Source: Chaetoderma sp. LZ-2023a (Eukaryota > Mollusca > Caudofoveata > Chaetodermatida > Chaetodermatidae). Taken from it: a DNA stretch of 64,000 nucleotides. The translations under genes were made by a program, and so were the position numbers. The first letter of the stretch is position 1. Each line of letters opens with the position of its first letter. The notes beneath the pieces were generated by a model. It searched no databases. It saw only the letters and a program-made list of their open reading frames with translations, and was not told where the DNA came from. The stretch lies in the NCBI GenBank assembly GCA_034401795.1, contig CM067367.1:82507426-82571425 (forward strand), read 5' to 3'. Shown here in pieces: positions 22,657-31,812 of this stretch.

Positions 22657-23731
22657 CTACGCACGCACAAGCTGAATACCTGATGAGTTCGACACGCATA
22701 CCTTAGCATAGCCAAAGTAAAGTACCATCACACCTAATGAGCGAGTCCCAGATATGAGGTTTCCGATGTTGAAGGTGAGCCGGTTGCCCTGATTAGGTGG
22801 GATGTCCCTGCCCCCTATGTGGTGACGGCCCTCAAGTGCCGACTCGAGGTCGTCGCTTCCACTGGTTAGGCGCAGAAGTGCATATGACTTAGTTTTCTGT
22901 CTGTAGAGTTGGCAATCAGCCAGCTCGCGTACCTCACCAAGAACATTGGTCCCAGCAACCACAAGCTTGAAGTCGTCTAGCTTATCCACCTGGTGGATGG
23001 CTCCTCCCTTCTGAACCAGGAAAGCAACAGCGACACAGTCCGATGCACCACGATGCAATGTCAGCTCTACCCGTTGGTTAGCTGTGGCTTGGACCTGCTG
23101 GTGTTCTCGCTCCACATGCACGATCCACTGTTTGTAACCCGTTTGCTTCAGCTCCTGGTCATTCTCGTCATGCCAGACATGTCTTGGAGCATTCATCGTC
23201 GCATCTGCAAGCTGCTCAGCGTACACCCGGAGGAACAGCCTATCCTGCATAGCAGCCGGATTCACGTGTGTGTTCTCGAGGAAGGTCAAGTGTGGAACTG
23301 CCACGGGCTTCTCGACACCTGCCCGTAGTTCGAATTCTGCGAACCCCTCATTGCACCCCACAGCGTAGTACCCCTTTCCCTTCACATAGAAGGTTGGGCC
23401 ACGAGCCAGCGGACCTAGGACTCAGTACTCATTGTTCACATATGTGATGCCCACGGTGCTGTTGCCCTGCATGATCTCCCACCTGTTCAGAATGTGCGGG
23501 AGCTCTACCGTCTGTTCTATTGTGCTCTGAAGCTTGAACTCGAGTGTCATGCTCTTGATCTCGTGGATCTGTGACTAGATTGCAAAGTCAATGTACTTCC
23601 CAGCAGCGGACAACGTGTTCTCATCGTATATACTGGGTCGAATGACTGTCAGGCAGTCCTTCCGAGGATCTGTGCGATGCGATGTTGCGCGTTCAATGGG
23701 CCCATCTGGATGTTGCACATACTGCAGCATG
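22657..23731 (-). pseudogene. Polinton capsid-type structural gene (candidate)
   Basis: About 358 codons beginning MLQYVQHPDGPIER and ending SSGIQLVRA, with two in-frame stops (near 23575 and 23420); the last 242 codons are open. The start follows a GTTTAACCCCTCTTTATACC motif like other Polinton gene starts. The predicted protein has no membrane segment and alternates short hydrophobic and charged stretches, in keeping with a beta-rich virion protein. Size and position next to INT and the ATPase-like gene suggest one of the two Polinton jelly-roll capsid proteins. I do not recognise a defining motif, so the call rests on context. Confidence 0.45.
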
Positions 23732-23744
23732 TTTAAGTTCTGGG

Positions 23745-24356
23745 TATAAAGAGGGGTTAAACGGCTGCCATGTTTGGTAAAGTTCTCCCGCAGATTGTCT
23801 ATAGGCAGCAGGACAAGTCAGCATGACAGCCACGGCATGCACTGTCCTACTGTGACAGGGTCCGAGGACTGCTTAGTGACATCAACATTATCCATGAGTG
23901 AGCCAAGGTCACACCTCCGTCTGATGCGGAGATACTGGCCGCCATAGAGGAAGGAGCACGAGCTTATAGAACAAAAGAACTCCTGACTTGGATACTCTAC
24001 CGGAAGTTTGACAGCATCTAGGGCAGGGCACTCAACCTACCTCCTGTGGCCCAAACCAACAGTCCTGTTATTCTAGCTCTCCAAAGGGCGAGGGTCGAAC
24101 CCAAAGATCTACTAACGGTTGGGGAGTGGCTGCCGTATTTAGCCTCCATAGCTAGGAAGAGCGAGATATACTGGATAGCGTCCAGTCTGGAGAAAATAAC
24201 TACTTCAGGGAGGAGGTCAGTGCCACTGTAGTGGACAGCCATGACACCAATCATGCAGAAGGTCCTCAGGAGGGTCTCACTGTTGACTGCAAGGAGGCTG
24301 TTGAGCACATCTTTAACGAAAGATGGGCAGGAAATTGGACAGTAATCTGCCAGCAT
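23745..24356 (-). pseudogene. Polinton gene of unknown function upstream of the capsid-type gene
   Basis: Two minus-strand frames joined by a shift near 24020. The first (MLADYCPISCPSFVKDV...) is 113 codons; the second carries PSQEFFCSISSCSFLYGGQY then LRIRRRCDLGSLMDNVDV and stops after QCMPWLSC. A later stretch reaches the capsid-type gene start without a gap. It may be the N-terminal part of one larger structural gene continuing into 22657-23731, or a separate gene ending in the GTTTAA motif. There is no reliable family match from sequence alone. Confidence 0.4.
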
Positions 24357-24643
24357 TTCTGAAATTCCCAGATAACTACCAGGACTACCTCATCAAATCC
24401 ACTCGCAAGTCAGATGCTAGTCGCACATGGAAAAAGTGGATCTTCCATGAGTAGTTCAAGAAGAAGAGAGCCCTAGACTCTGACCCTCAGTGGGTAGAGT
24501 TTATGCGACAGGCTTCTGACGAAACTGACGAAGTTCATCAAGCTTCTGACGAAGTTCCTCAAGCTTCTGACGAAGGTCCTCAAGCATCTGACAAACTAGC
24601 ATAGACTGCAGACGAAGTTCCTAAGCCCTCTGATGAATGAAAA
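24323..24643 (+). pseudogene. Small P1 gene with (DEVPQAS)n repeats
   Basis: Starts MGRKLDSNLPAFLKFPDNYQ and continues to WKKWIFHE before a TAG at 24451. After the stop the same frame continues with Q-A-S-D-E-x2 heptads, about five units, a second TAG, and a final stop near 24643. About 105 codons. The N-terminal half is basic, the repeat half acidic. It overlaps the start of the minus-strand gene at 24356. I do not recognise the family; the repeat region may be a recent expansion. Confidence 0.42.
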
Positions 24644-24718
24644 AAAAGTTGCGCCAGCTGCGACAGTCTGTCAGCAATGACACGTAGAGCAGGCTAGTTT
24701 CCTGGCTGGATTCAGCTT

Positions 24719-25576
24719 CTAGGTGACGGTCTGCACCTTTTCCAGAGATGGCTTGAAGTGTGATAGCTCACCTGTCTCCTTGTTGCTGAAGATGAAGCGG
24801 TACAGCTGAGCTGCCCTCTGTACACCAGCGATAAGGTCATTGAGGGTTAGACTGCCGTATATTTCACGAGCAGGGCACGTCCACACTTGGAGCTGAAGTA
24901 TAGCAACCGGGCATTGTGGCGGATGTCCGGTGAGATCTCGTGGGTGTACTTCTGAAAGAGGATGAAGACAGTTATCTTTGTGTGCCGGATGCACCTGGTG
25001 ATGTTGCTGAGGTAGGTGACTGTCTTCTGGTCCATTGCAGGGTCATCGATAACTAGAACAAGTGGTTCTGTCAGTCGGGCTGCTAGCAGCTTCTCAACCA
25101 GTGCTTGCAGGTTCTGCGTCTTGGTGATTGGGCCATTGTACCATTGATCATTACTGTCAACTGCCTCAGCGGCGGAGTCAGACACCAGAAGGATGTATTG
25201 CGAGTGTAGATGTTCAGCCAGGAGAGTCCGCAGCAAGATGTTATTCCCATGTCGTGGCAGGGCAATGATCAGCACCACCTGGCAAGCATCGGCGGGCCTA
25301 CTGTCGAATGGTACACACATGCGTGCGGAGGATGGTTAGCACTCGGTCGGCGGTAACCTCGTCTATATCTGGGAGACTAAACAGCAGTACTTCATGCACC
25401 AGCTCTTTAACCTGCAGAGCGGGGAATCCTGCATCTCCGGCGGATACGAAGGATGCGATGGAGGCGTCAAGCATGAAATCCCAGGAGCAGCTGAGAAGAT
25501 AACGTAGAGGGACTGTGTCAGCACCCACAGTGTCTAGTACATCCAGCATCTGTATGATACATGCACCGGAAGCCAT
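24719..25576 (-). pseudogene. P-loop ATPase-like Polinton gene (packaging ATPase candidate)
   Basis: Three overlapping frames of about 285 codons: MASGACIIQMLDVLDTVGAD, then CVPFDSRPADACQVVLIIAL and PRHGNNILLRTLL, then GSLTLNDLIAGVQRAAQLYR. The middle frame has a hydrophobic strand followed by a P-loop-like position, a Walker-B-like LVLVIDDPA, and a later ITVFILFQ strand resembling the sensor of A32/FtsK-type packaging ATPases. The Walker A is not canonical (RHGNN instead of GxGKS), so either the residues decayed or the assignment is wrong. Two frameshifts break the gene. Position among capsid-type genes supports a packaging role. Confidence 0.5.
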
Positions 25577-25589
25577 GACTATCCTGTGG

Positions 25590-26081
25590 TCTTAAACGGC
25601 AAACCAAAGAACCCTGACTTCATCACCTCTGGTTGCCGGAAACTGGCGGTAGCACCTGTTTGGCCATTAACAGTGATATGGCTCAGGCCAAGGTTGCCTA
25701 TCTTGAGATTCTCTCCATCCTGTTGGAATGAGCTCCATGTTTCAGGAGATCCTTAACCAGGTCCTGTGTAAAGATTCAGCCATAACCTTGATGGCTCCTG
25801 CCTCATCGACTCCAAGCATACCTCGCATCGTCGCCCTCTCCTTTATGCCCAACCCCTTGTATACAGTCTTGGCCTTGTTAATGGCCGATTGTCCTACCGT
25901 ATCAGTGTTCCCGATGAGATCTTGGGCTGGGATGGTACCTTGGATCTCCCACGGGTCTCCCTTCTCATCATCTAGGAAGGAGATAGGGGCAACAGTGTCC
26001 TCTGAACCGAGGTGTGCCTCGCCCAAGTGAGCAAGATCGCCTAGCTCTTTGCTTTCTAGGTCTGTGAGTGGCCTGAGAGTC

Positions 26082-26145
<64 letters not shown>

Positions 26146-26163
26146 TGGCTTAAACCTACTAGT
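25590..26163 (-). pseudogene. Conserved Polinton protein, about 190 aa, interrupted by (TA)n
   Basis: Begins MTSRFKPSVY at 26163, is invaded by a TA microsatellite, and continues LTDLESKELGDLAHLG, then DDEKGDPWEIQGTIPAQDLI and GIKERATMRGMLGVDEAGAI. After a frameshift near 25750 the likely C-terminus is NLKIGNLGLSHITVNGQTGA and a final FFGLPFKTTG. P2 keeps the first 30 codons without the TA expansion (61230-61320), where the deletion breakpoint lies. Function unknown. The start overlaps the stop of the upstream small gene by a few bases in P2, showing compact virus-like packing. Confidence 0.6.
26083..26141 (+). repeat. (TA)n microsatellite inside a P1 gene
   Basis: About 29 TA units. P2 has GTATATGACTATGACTC at the same place, so P1 has an expansion of a short ATAT seed. 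Confidence 0.97.
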
Positions 26164-26372
26164 CATACCCCCAGTGAAATAGTTGGGCTTAGGAGGACCA
26201 CGCAGTCGGCCAAGGGAATAGGTAGCAGTGCTCTCTGCAGGGGCACACCTTGTGGGCGGTCCACCATTCCCGGGCATTGGCGATCATCAGTCCACGTGCT
26301 CAACTATGGGCTAGACACCGCCCTCCGGCACGCCATGCCTCATATGCTGCCGCGGTCTCATGATCAATCTTT
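26156..26372 (-). pseudogene. Small Cys/Trp-rich Polinton protein, P1 copy
   Basis: Counterpart of the open 74-codon P2 gene at 61013-61237. Here the start ATG is TTG or ATG out of frame, a stop occurs after the first 15 codons, and about 15 bp are missing around the CREGQYPEHC region. Remaining recognisable text includes AREWWTAHKVCPC-like and CYLFPWPTAWSS-like segments in shifted frames. Confidence 0.6.
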
Positions 26373-26387
26373 CACTATTCCGAGGGG

Positions 26388-26651
26388 TTAAACGTAGGCG
26401 ACGATGATCTCAGCCATTGCAATCATTGCTAGCCCTAGAACCATGGCCACCATTAGTGTAACACGTTCACCCATGATCTTGGCGGCAACAGTGTAGGAGG
26501 CACCACTGAGGGTGATATTTGGGATTGGGTGACTTATTCCAAGACAGTTCCTGGCCACCCCACTCACCACTGTAGTGAGGACAGCCGCAGTGGCAGCAGG
26601 AAGAACCTCATTTCCCCCTGTCATCTTAACCATGGCCACATTCGCCACCAC
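26388..26651 (-). CDS. Small two-segment membrane protein of P1
   Basis: 87 codons, MVANVAMVKMTGGNEVLPAA and so on, ending IAMAEIIVAYV. Two hydrophobic stretches (about residues 17-40 and 55-80) are separated by a short loop HPIPNITLSGAS, predicting a two-pass membrane protein. P2 has the same gene at 60730-60993 with the same length and no disablement; differences are scattered substitutions. It follows directly on the acidic small gene (26653-26907) with a 1-bp gap, so the two look co-transcribed. Function unknown. Confidence 0.7.
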   Translation of the reverse strand: MVANVAMVKMTGGNEVLPAATAAVLTTVVSGVARNCLGISHPIPNITLSGASYTVAAKIMGERVTLMVAMVLGLAMIAMAEIIVAYV

Positions 26652-26652
26652 G

Positions 26653-26907
26653 TTACTGGTGACATGGACTGCCAGAGGTTTTGCTCTGGTCAGTAACTTC
26701 TGTGCCTTGGTTCACAGCTGGTTCTTCACCTTCTGAAGACTCGCCTGGCTCTCGGGCAGTTGCTTCACGATATGTACCATTGACGTCATTGTTTAAGCAT
26801 GGAGTATACAATGCGCTTAAACATCTGCCTCCCCTGTCGAGAGAGCTAATAAGATCTTCCCAGTCTGTGTCTGCCAGGTGGCCGAGTTGGTACACAGGAA
26901 TATTCAT
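26653..26907 (-). CDS. Small acidic Polinton protein
   Basis: 84 codons starting MNIPVYQLGHLADTDWEDLI and ending with a Glu/Ser/Thr-rich tail (EPGESSEGEEPAVNQGTEVT). No membrane segment; probably disordered in its second half. The start lies 23 bp from the divergent start at 26931, with TTGAGACATCTTAGAC between them. The P2 copy (60505-60727) is frameshifted and has stops. I do not recognise a family. Confidence 0.6.
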   Translation of the reverse strand: MNIPVYQLGHLADTDWEDLISSLDRGGRCLSALYTPCLNNDVNGTYREATAREPGESSEGEEPAVNQGTEVTDQSKTSGSPCHQ

Positions 26908-26930
26908 CTCTCTATTGAGACATCTTAGAC

Positions 26931-27428
26931 ATGTCCGGGCTCACGCTATGCGAGAAGTACTATGATGTCTTCCGGAGGGAGTTGAAGGACTACAAGAAGA
27001 AGGCACCAGATGAGCTCGCTCAGCTCTCCGGTGCTGAGCTGACAGAAGAGCTGACAGCTGTGAAGCTCTATCTGGGCTTTGGTAAGAGACAGATCGGCTT
27101 CCTCGAATACCTTATCATGGGCGGGAGTATCGTCGAGCAGCTCCTGTGAGCTAAAGGTTTCTACAAGGATCGGGAGTATCTGTCAGATGTGTTCCAGCAT
27201 TTGCAGACCGCCATGGCCTCACCGGACTCAGAGCTGAACAAGGCTCTGCGATACTACAAGCTGGAAAAAGGATGTGCTGCCGAACCTTCCAGCCCTTGGA
27301 TGTGCATGTTGGCAGTAGGTATAGGGGCTGTAGGGCATGCCAAGCTGGTTCAGTGTCTCACCGTGGTCCCCACCGCTACTGTAGAGAGTCAGGATAGTCT
27401 TATAACTGATTTGCTAGTGGCGGAGTAG
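26931..27428 (+). pseudogene. Conserved helical Polinton protein, one stop
   Basis: Starts MSGLTLCEKYYDVFRRELKD, Lys/Glu-rich and strongly helical, with one TGA at 27148-27150 (after IVEQLL) and then continuation FYKDREYLSDVFQHLQTAM to a stop at 27426-27428. About 165 codons. P2 carries the first 85 codons on the minus strand (60143-60481) and lacks the second half. It is divergently paired with the acidic gene at 26907. Unknown function; a core or DNA-packing protein would fit the charge pattern, but that is a guess. Confidence 0.6.
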
Positions 27429-27451
27429 GCTGATCCCGAGCGCCATGATAG

Positions 27452-28106
27452 CTAGGCCTGACACCACACGTAGAGCTGCCACGGGAGCGGTGTTGTTTCA
27501 ACTGGCTGCAGTGTCGGGGCGCCTGGAGCTGCAGTATCGACTGGCTGCAGTGTCAGGGTCGGAATGACTGTATGGCTCGTACTATGCATAGGTGCGTTGA
27601 TGGCAGTGTTAAAGCCGAAGTGGACACCGGGGGAACTCCGCTCGACTATCATGTTGTTATAGCCCATGACTTGGAGGTCCTCGATGTTCACGATCATGTT
27701 GCTCGGAACCAACCGTAGGTTTGGTGAAATAGCAAAGTCAAGTTTGCGATGGGCCTTCTGCAACCCCTACTGGAACTTAGCCGCAGCTGGGTCTGTGCCA
27801 TAAGGAGGCGGTAGCACAGTGCTTCTAGTGACTGGTTGATCCGAATGATCCCTGCTTCTGTGAGGCCTGAGGTGGTGTGTGGGACAAAGTACTTCCACAC
27901 ATCTGGATTGTTCTGCCGGAAGCCAGTGATGTGCATATTTTGGACCAGCGCTCCAGGGTCAGAGTCTGGATCGAACGAGAATGTCGCTGTCTTCCGTCGG
28001 GGGGTTCGATAGGGGAAATTCTGAGTAGTCACATCTCGGGTCACCGTACATAACCCCTAGACCGCTGTTGTCACCACCATGCCACCGATAGTCTGGCTGA
28101 GCGCTG

Positions 28107-28161
<55 letters not shown>

Positions 28162-28639
28162 GTCTGCTGGCCACTGAGACGCTATGACTGTTGAGCTGTG
28201 GGTCGAAGGCGTTTGTATCAGGGAGGCTTTCACCCAGCTCATGGAGGATTCGTCACACCGTGAAGTACACGTGGAATCTGAGACAGCTGGCAATGAGCAC
28301 AACTTCAGGAGTACCAGAATAGGAGTGAAGCATGGTGGAACTTACTCCACATCCTGCCGTGGCACACCACACGGCAAAGTTCAGCTGCTGATTCCAGTAT
28401 GAGAGGCTTGGAGCAGCCATCCAAGTATGAGCTTGCTTCGCATCCTTGATGGTGATGGGGTGGTTGGTCAGAGGTCGTGGGTTGACGGAGAAGCTGGTCC
28501 GGGATCGTCCATCCACTGTGATGGAGAATGGTGTTGGCTCTGGTATATCATCCAGTAGACCTCTCAGGCCAGTCAAGGGTGTACGCAGGAGGGGCGTTTG
28601 GCTCTGGATGACTGTCGTGAGGTTCAGTGGGAAGGCCAT
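27452..28639 (-). pseudogene. Large conserved Polinton protein (about 440 aa), P1 copy
   Basis: Starts MAFPLNLTTVIQSQTPLLRT; contains SFSVNPRPLTNHPITIKDAK and APSLSYWNQQLNFAVWCATA, then RFHVYFTVRRIL. Near 28160 a (CT)n expansion replaces a short GAGAG seed seen in P2 and shifts the frame. Later segments lie in two more frames and include RLVPSNMIVNIEDLQVMGYN and a repeated P-V-D/E-T-A-A-P-G-A-P-T-L-Q motif. The P2 copy at 58845-60162 has a hydrophobic C-terminal helix. The family is common in metazoan Polintons as I recall; I cannot assign its role. Confidence 0.75.
28109..28158 (+). repeat. (CT)n microsatellite inside a P1 gene
   Basis: About 25 CT units. The P2 gene has only TACAGAGAGAGTTC at this position, so this is an expansion in P1 that breaks the large conserved gene. 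Confidence 0.96.
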
Positions 28640-28678
28640 CGATACTGGTGTTCTTAAAGCTACCGTACAGGCAGCACA

Positions 28679-29302
28679 CTATTTGTAGTCGTCTCGACTC
28701 CAGAGACCAGCGAGGCAACCTCGCCGTAACATCTCGTTTTTTAACTCCTCCATATCAACCCGCCCGCTGGAGCCTTTGAGGTATTGCTGTCGCACTTTAG
28801 GTTTCTCCGTGCAGCACAGGGCTTGGACCTTCAATATGTGGTGGTACTCTTCATTGGTGACCTGGCCATCCTCGAGAGCTTTGCTGACAGACTCGTCGAT
28901 AGTCTGTAGAATACTCTGTGCCAGTGCCACGTACTTAGCATGCTTCTCCAGCCTCCTTGTGATCTGCAGCTGCCCCGCCCAAAGCCCGTGGTCAAGACAG
29001 TGGCGGCTAGTGTCACACCAGCCAGTGGGATGGCGACGATGGCCCCCCACCCCTGTAACGACAGTGGCCACAGCTGCCACCCCAGCACTGGCTCCAATCA
29101 CACCCACAACAGTGGCTGTACGTGTGAGGAAATTGTAGGCTTCTATTGCCTCTGCGTTCTGCTGTACTTTTCTGCCTCATGGGCGAGATTCTGTCTGATG
29201 GTATCTATCTGCTGGAGTTGCCAGCCATGGATGGTACTGCCCTTGTCAGCCATCAGGGCGGGGTATATTTCTGGTTTCATCCGCCACTCTGATTTTGCCA
29301 TA
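28679..29302 (-). pseudogene. Conserved Polinton protein with central hydrophobic region
   Basis: Starts MAKSEWRMKPEIYPALMADK near 29302, continues GSTIHGWQLQQIDTIRQNLA, then after stops and a frameshift near 29100 a hydrophobic Ala/Val/Gly-rich segment (GASAGVAAVATVVTGVGG) and a charged helical C-terminal part (ESVSKALEDGQVTNEEYHHI) ending LAGLWSRDDYK at 28679. About 205 codons. P2 keeps only the last 40 codons (58640-58803). The layout (helix, membrane-like hairpin, helix) recurs in Polintons; function unknown. Confidence 0.65.
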
Positions 29303-29315
29303 GTATACTTGGAGA

Positions 29316-29844
29316 TTAAACCTGCATCACCTGCATAATCTGCTCATGAGTCCTAGAAGGGTACATTTTGGAGAGCCTGGCGAACCGTGCCAGCTTGCTG
29401 GTGTCGAGACAGACGTCTCTTAGACAGAGGTCATCCAGCACTATGTCAGGTGCCAGTAGCTTCCTGAGACGTAACATCTGGAAATTCACCTTATGACCAA
29501 GATAGTAGGTCAGCCGCTGGATGGCTTTCTTGGTCTTACACTTCTGCGCCATCTCCTCTTCCCACTGTTTGACCTCTGGCTCATCCTCATCTGTGAAGAC
29601 ACCTGGCTCGTCGTCGCATGTGAAGACATCTGGCTCATCGTCGGATGTGAAGACATCGTCCCCACTGACTCTCTGGCTCATCCTCGTCTGCCGTCTCCGC
29701 TGCATTGTCCGTGGTCTCTGCTACATCTAGCTCATCATCGTATGTGAATACATCATCCCGCTTACTCTCTGGCTCATCCTCGTCCGCGGTCTCCACTGCA
29801 TCGTCTGCTAGGACTGATAGCTTTCCATAGGTTGATGTTGGCAC
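29316..29844 (-). pseudogene. Acidic-repeat Polinton gene
   Basis: Two frames. The upstream part repeats A-E-T-A-D-E-D-E-P-E-S, the downstream part repeats (D)DVFT-x-DDEP (about four units) and then turns helical and basic (KKAIQRLTYYLGHKVNFQML) to a stop at 29316. A frameshift lies near 29690. In P1 this gene appears fused, by a deletion, to the truncated gene that starts at 30064. P2 lacks it. The repeats are likely a disordered acidic arm; function unknown. Confidence 0.55.
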
Positions 29845-30064
29845 CTGCGAGATACTCTATCACGTCCCGGCCGACTTCTACCAGTGAGCGGCTGTGTGCA
29901 CTGCCTGGGGGTTGATGTAGCATATCGGCGTGTATGTATGTTGTGCCCCACAGGGGCACCTCAAAGAGGACCCATTCTACATGGTACTGTACAACCCGTC
30001 TCCCCTCTAGAGAGGGTGAGATTACGTTCTCACCACCGGAGAGCAGCAGTCGGACAATCGGCAT
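29811..30064 (-). pseudogene. Small Polinton gene (MPIVRLLLSGGE family), 3'-truncated
   Basis: Starts MPIVRLLLSGGENVISPSLE, then VEWVLFEVPLWGTTYIHADM and VGRDVIEYLAGANINLWKAI. In P2 the gene continues about 35 codons past SPS to a stop (with DIRS2 inserted in the middle); in P1 the homology stops at SPS and runs into the acidic-repeat gene. Length in P2 without DIRS2 is about 125 codons. The start lies 38 bp from a divergent gene at 30103. Predicted beta-rich and soluble; unknown function. Confidence 0.65.
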
Positions 30065-30102
30065 GGTTATATGTCTTGTTTAAACCCCTCCTATAGCATG
30101 CT
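30065..30102. promoter_or_regulatory. Compact divergent promoter region in P1
   Basis: The 38 bp between two divergent starts contain TTGTTTAAACCCCTCCTATA. P2 has the same sequence inverted at 49503-49540. TTTAAMCCCTC also precedes starts at 23731 and 61013, so it may be a Polinton promoter or late-type motif. Confidence 0.4.
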
Positions 30103-30987
30103 ATGGAACCCATATTTGCTCACTTGGCTGGTCTTGCTGACCTGGCAGATGTGTACGCAGTTGATGCTGCCAAGGTAGAAGAGAGTGATTGCATGTCATT
30201 CGCCCTACAGTACAAAGCAAGCTCAAAGGCATTCTACCTCCACCCCATTGGTGGTGATGGGGTGGAGCTGCTCACAGACCTCGAGGATGTGTCGAAGGAG
30301 CGCCTGGGTCGCAACATAGATGGCCACAAGATCGTGTTTCGGTATGATTTCCCGAAGAGGAAGTACATCCTCGAGCCGTTGATTGAGCTCTCGGACACAG
30401 AGGTGGCAGACATCAACACCCTAAATAACGACCTCAGCTTTCATCTGGCCAAACCCTATTCAAGCGGTGCCCCGCCGATGGCCCATGATGGCCTGCTGTT
30501 GACCCAGGCAAAAAACCTGCAGTTCATATTTGAGAAGAATGAAGTGTGGTACCGCGCTGGACCTGGAGGTGACTGGCAAACATGGTTGCCCCTATATAGG
30601 CCTCCCGCAGTCATTGACATAGGGGTTACTTCCCTCTCCACTGTTGTGAAAAAGGATGGGACAGTTCGATAGCTCTACAATCAGGGATCATCCTTCCTCA
30701 CCTACATAGGTGAAGATGTTTCCCTGACGAGGGTGGGTCACCAGATTGGGGTTGCAGGTGGAAAGCTCCTGCTGCATCGTCCATTCGATGGACCAGAAGA
30801 AGCTGTTAACATCCAGGAGGGCACCCTATGGGTAGATGGTGTGTCACATGTCTCCAAAGTCAAGGGTGCTGTTAAACTGCTTCAGCGAGTCGGACTCACT
30901 AGCCTGCAAACGACTCATATAGTCCTAGAGCTACATTTCTTAGCCGGCGGCAGAGTGAAGCAGCTAGCCCCTGCCCCGAGGGGATGA
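30103..30987 (+). pseudogene. Conserved Polinton protein (about 290-320 aa), one stop
   Basis: Starts MEPIFAHLAGLADLADVYAV and includes DFPKRKYILEPLIELSDTEV and TKNLQFIFEKNEVWYRAGPG-like text; a TAG at 30670-30672 interrupts after KDGTVR, and the frame resumes to 30987 with YIGEDVSLTRVGHQIGVAGG and VKGAVKLLQRVGL. P2 carries the same gene on the minus strand (48560-49502), also broken but at other positions. No membrane segment; mixed alpha/beta. The shared ancestor was evidently intact. I do not recognise a family beyond Polinton. Confidence 0.65.
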
Positions 30988-31081
30988 AGATCACTATCGA
31001 TCCGGATGGAACAGGGCTCGATCTGGCACAGATATTTCTCGAGGGGTTCACTCTGTTAAGTTTAACTCTTCATATATAGCC

Positions 31082-31224
31082 ATGATTCTCATCATACTGC
31101 TCGTGCTGTCGTCTACATCAGTGGCGCAGGGCGCTGAGACTGCCATGATATTGGATGCCAAGTGGGCCCACTTCCGGAATGACCCCAAGTACAATCCGGG
31201 CTTTAGCCTCCTCCCAGGTTAGCA
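31082..31224 (+). pseudogene. Secreted-protein gene at the P1 right end, internally deleted
   Basis: MILIILLVLSSTSVAQGAET is a classic signal peptide with an Ala-Gln-Gly cleavage area, followed by MILDAKWAHFRNDPKYNPG and an early stop. P2's copy (47896-48552) has an open 218 codons; relative to it, P1 lost about 240 bp between the YNP codons and the later sequence SLVPGERC. It lies 95 bp downstream of the preceding gene and is preceded by GTTTAACTCTTCATATATAG. Confidence 0.7.
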
Positions 31225-31314
31225 TTGTCAAGGTAGATGGAAGCCTCTATGGATGGTTCCATCATGCCGATGTGACTCTGGCAGAGACTACGTGTTTGTC
31301 TGAGCCTACACAGA

Positions 31315-31315
<1 letters not shown>

Positions 31316-31369
<54 letters not shown>
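31316..31369 (+). repeat. (AG)n microsatellite
   Basis: About 27 AG units; P2 has AAATAGAGAGGC at the same place, so this is an expansion of a short seed. The frame over 31155-31451 is repeat-derived. Confidence 0.96.
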
Positions 31370-31371
<2 letters not shown>

Positions 31372-31446
31372 CCAGCCCTGTGGTTGATGGCGATCAGTGG
31401 TGTATATCACTGTGGAGGCTTGCCCCTAAAAGGGCATTCAGACCCT

Positions 31447-31812
31447 GGTAGTAGTAGTGTGATACTACCTCCCTGGCAGCCATTCGCTGATCCGTGGTGG
31501 CCCCGCAATCTATGCCCCAGGGATTGAGAGGGCAGTGGTATCATTTGCCTAGTAGTAGTGTCCGAATTAAAATGATACAACCTCCCTCAACTGGCTGCCG
31601 TGGCCCCCACCGTCCTCTCAATCCCTGAGGCCTCCATCTAGAGGCATACCAACCACCTGTCTCAACAACCCTGGCCTTCATCTAGAGGCATACACTAACC
31701 ACATGTCTCACCAACCTATGCCCCAGGGATTGAGAGGGCAGTGGGGGCCATGGATCGCTGAACGGTGGCCAGTTGAGGGAGGTGGTATCATTTTAATTCG
31801 GACACTACTCCT
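31447..31812. repeat. P1 right terminus: stacked foldback units ending in the TIR
   Basis: 31447-31550 begins AGTAGTAGTGTGATACTACC and ends GGTATCATTTGCCT; 31551-31812 begins AGTAGTAGTGTCCGAATTAA and ends with its complement, so it is a 262-bp unit carrying both Polinton ends. An inner inverted repeat (CCTATGCCCCAGGGATTGAG with CTCAATCCCTGAGG) strengthens the foldback. The outermost 68 bp pair with the P1 left end. Confidence 0.82.

Larger units (their letters stand above)
1737..31812 (+). mobile_element. Polinton/Maverick P1, 30.1 kb including nested insertions
   Basis: A self-synthesizing DNA transposon, recognised from protein-primed family B polymerase, rve integrase, an ATPase-like gene, capsid-type and small Polinton genes, and terminal inverted repeats. 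The left end begins AGTAGTAGTGTCGGAATTAA; the complement of the right end begins AGGAGTAGTGTCCGAATTAA. About 68 bp align with few mismatches. ACCTG flanks both ends (1732-1736 and 31813-31817); CACCTG against TACCTG would be a 6-bp duplication with one change, 6 bp being usual for Polintons. Removing P1 restores the LINE frame (LFT then CYL). Subtracting hAT1 and the TG...CA element leaves about 15.5 kb. Nearly every gene carries stops or frameshifts, so P1 is dead. Confidence 0.92.

Noticed and set aside
31155..31451. 98-codon plus-strand frame with (ER)n
   Set aside because: Produced by the (AG)n expansion; P2 has no such frame.
1737..31812. Adenain-type Polinton cysteine protease
   Set aside because: No His...Asp...Cys pattern of that family found in any frame by eye; it may be lost or too decayed.
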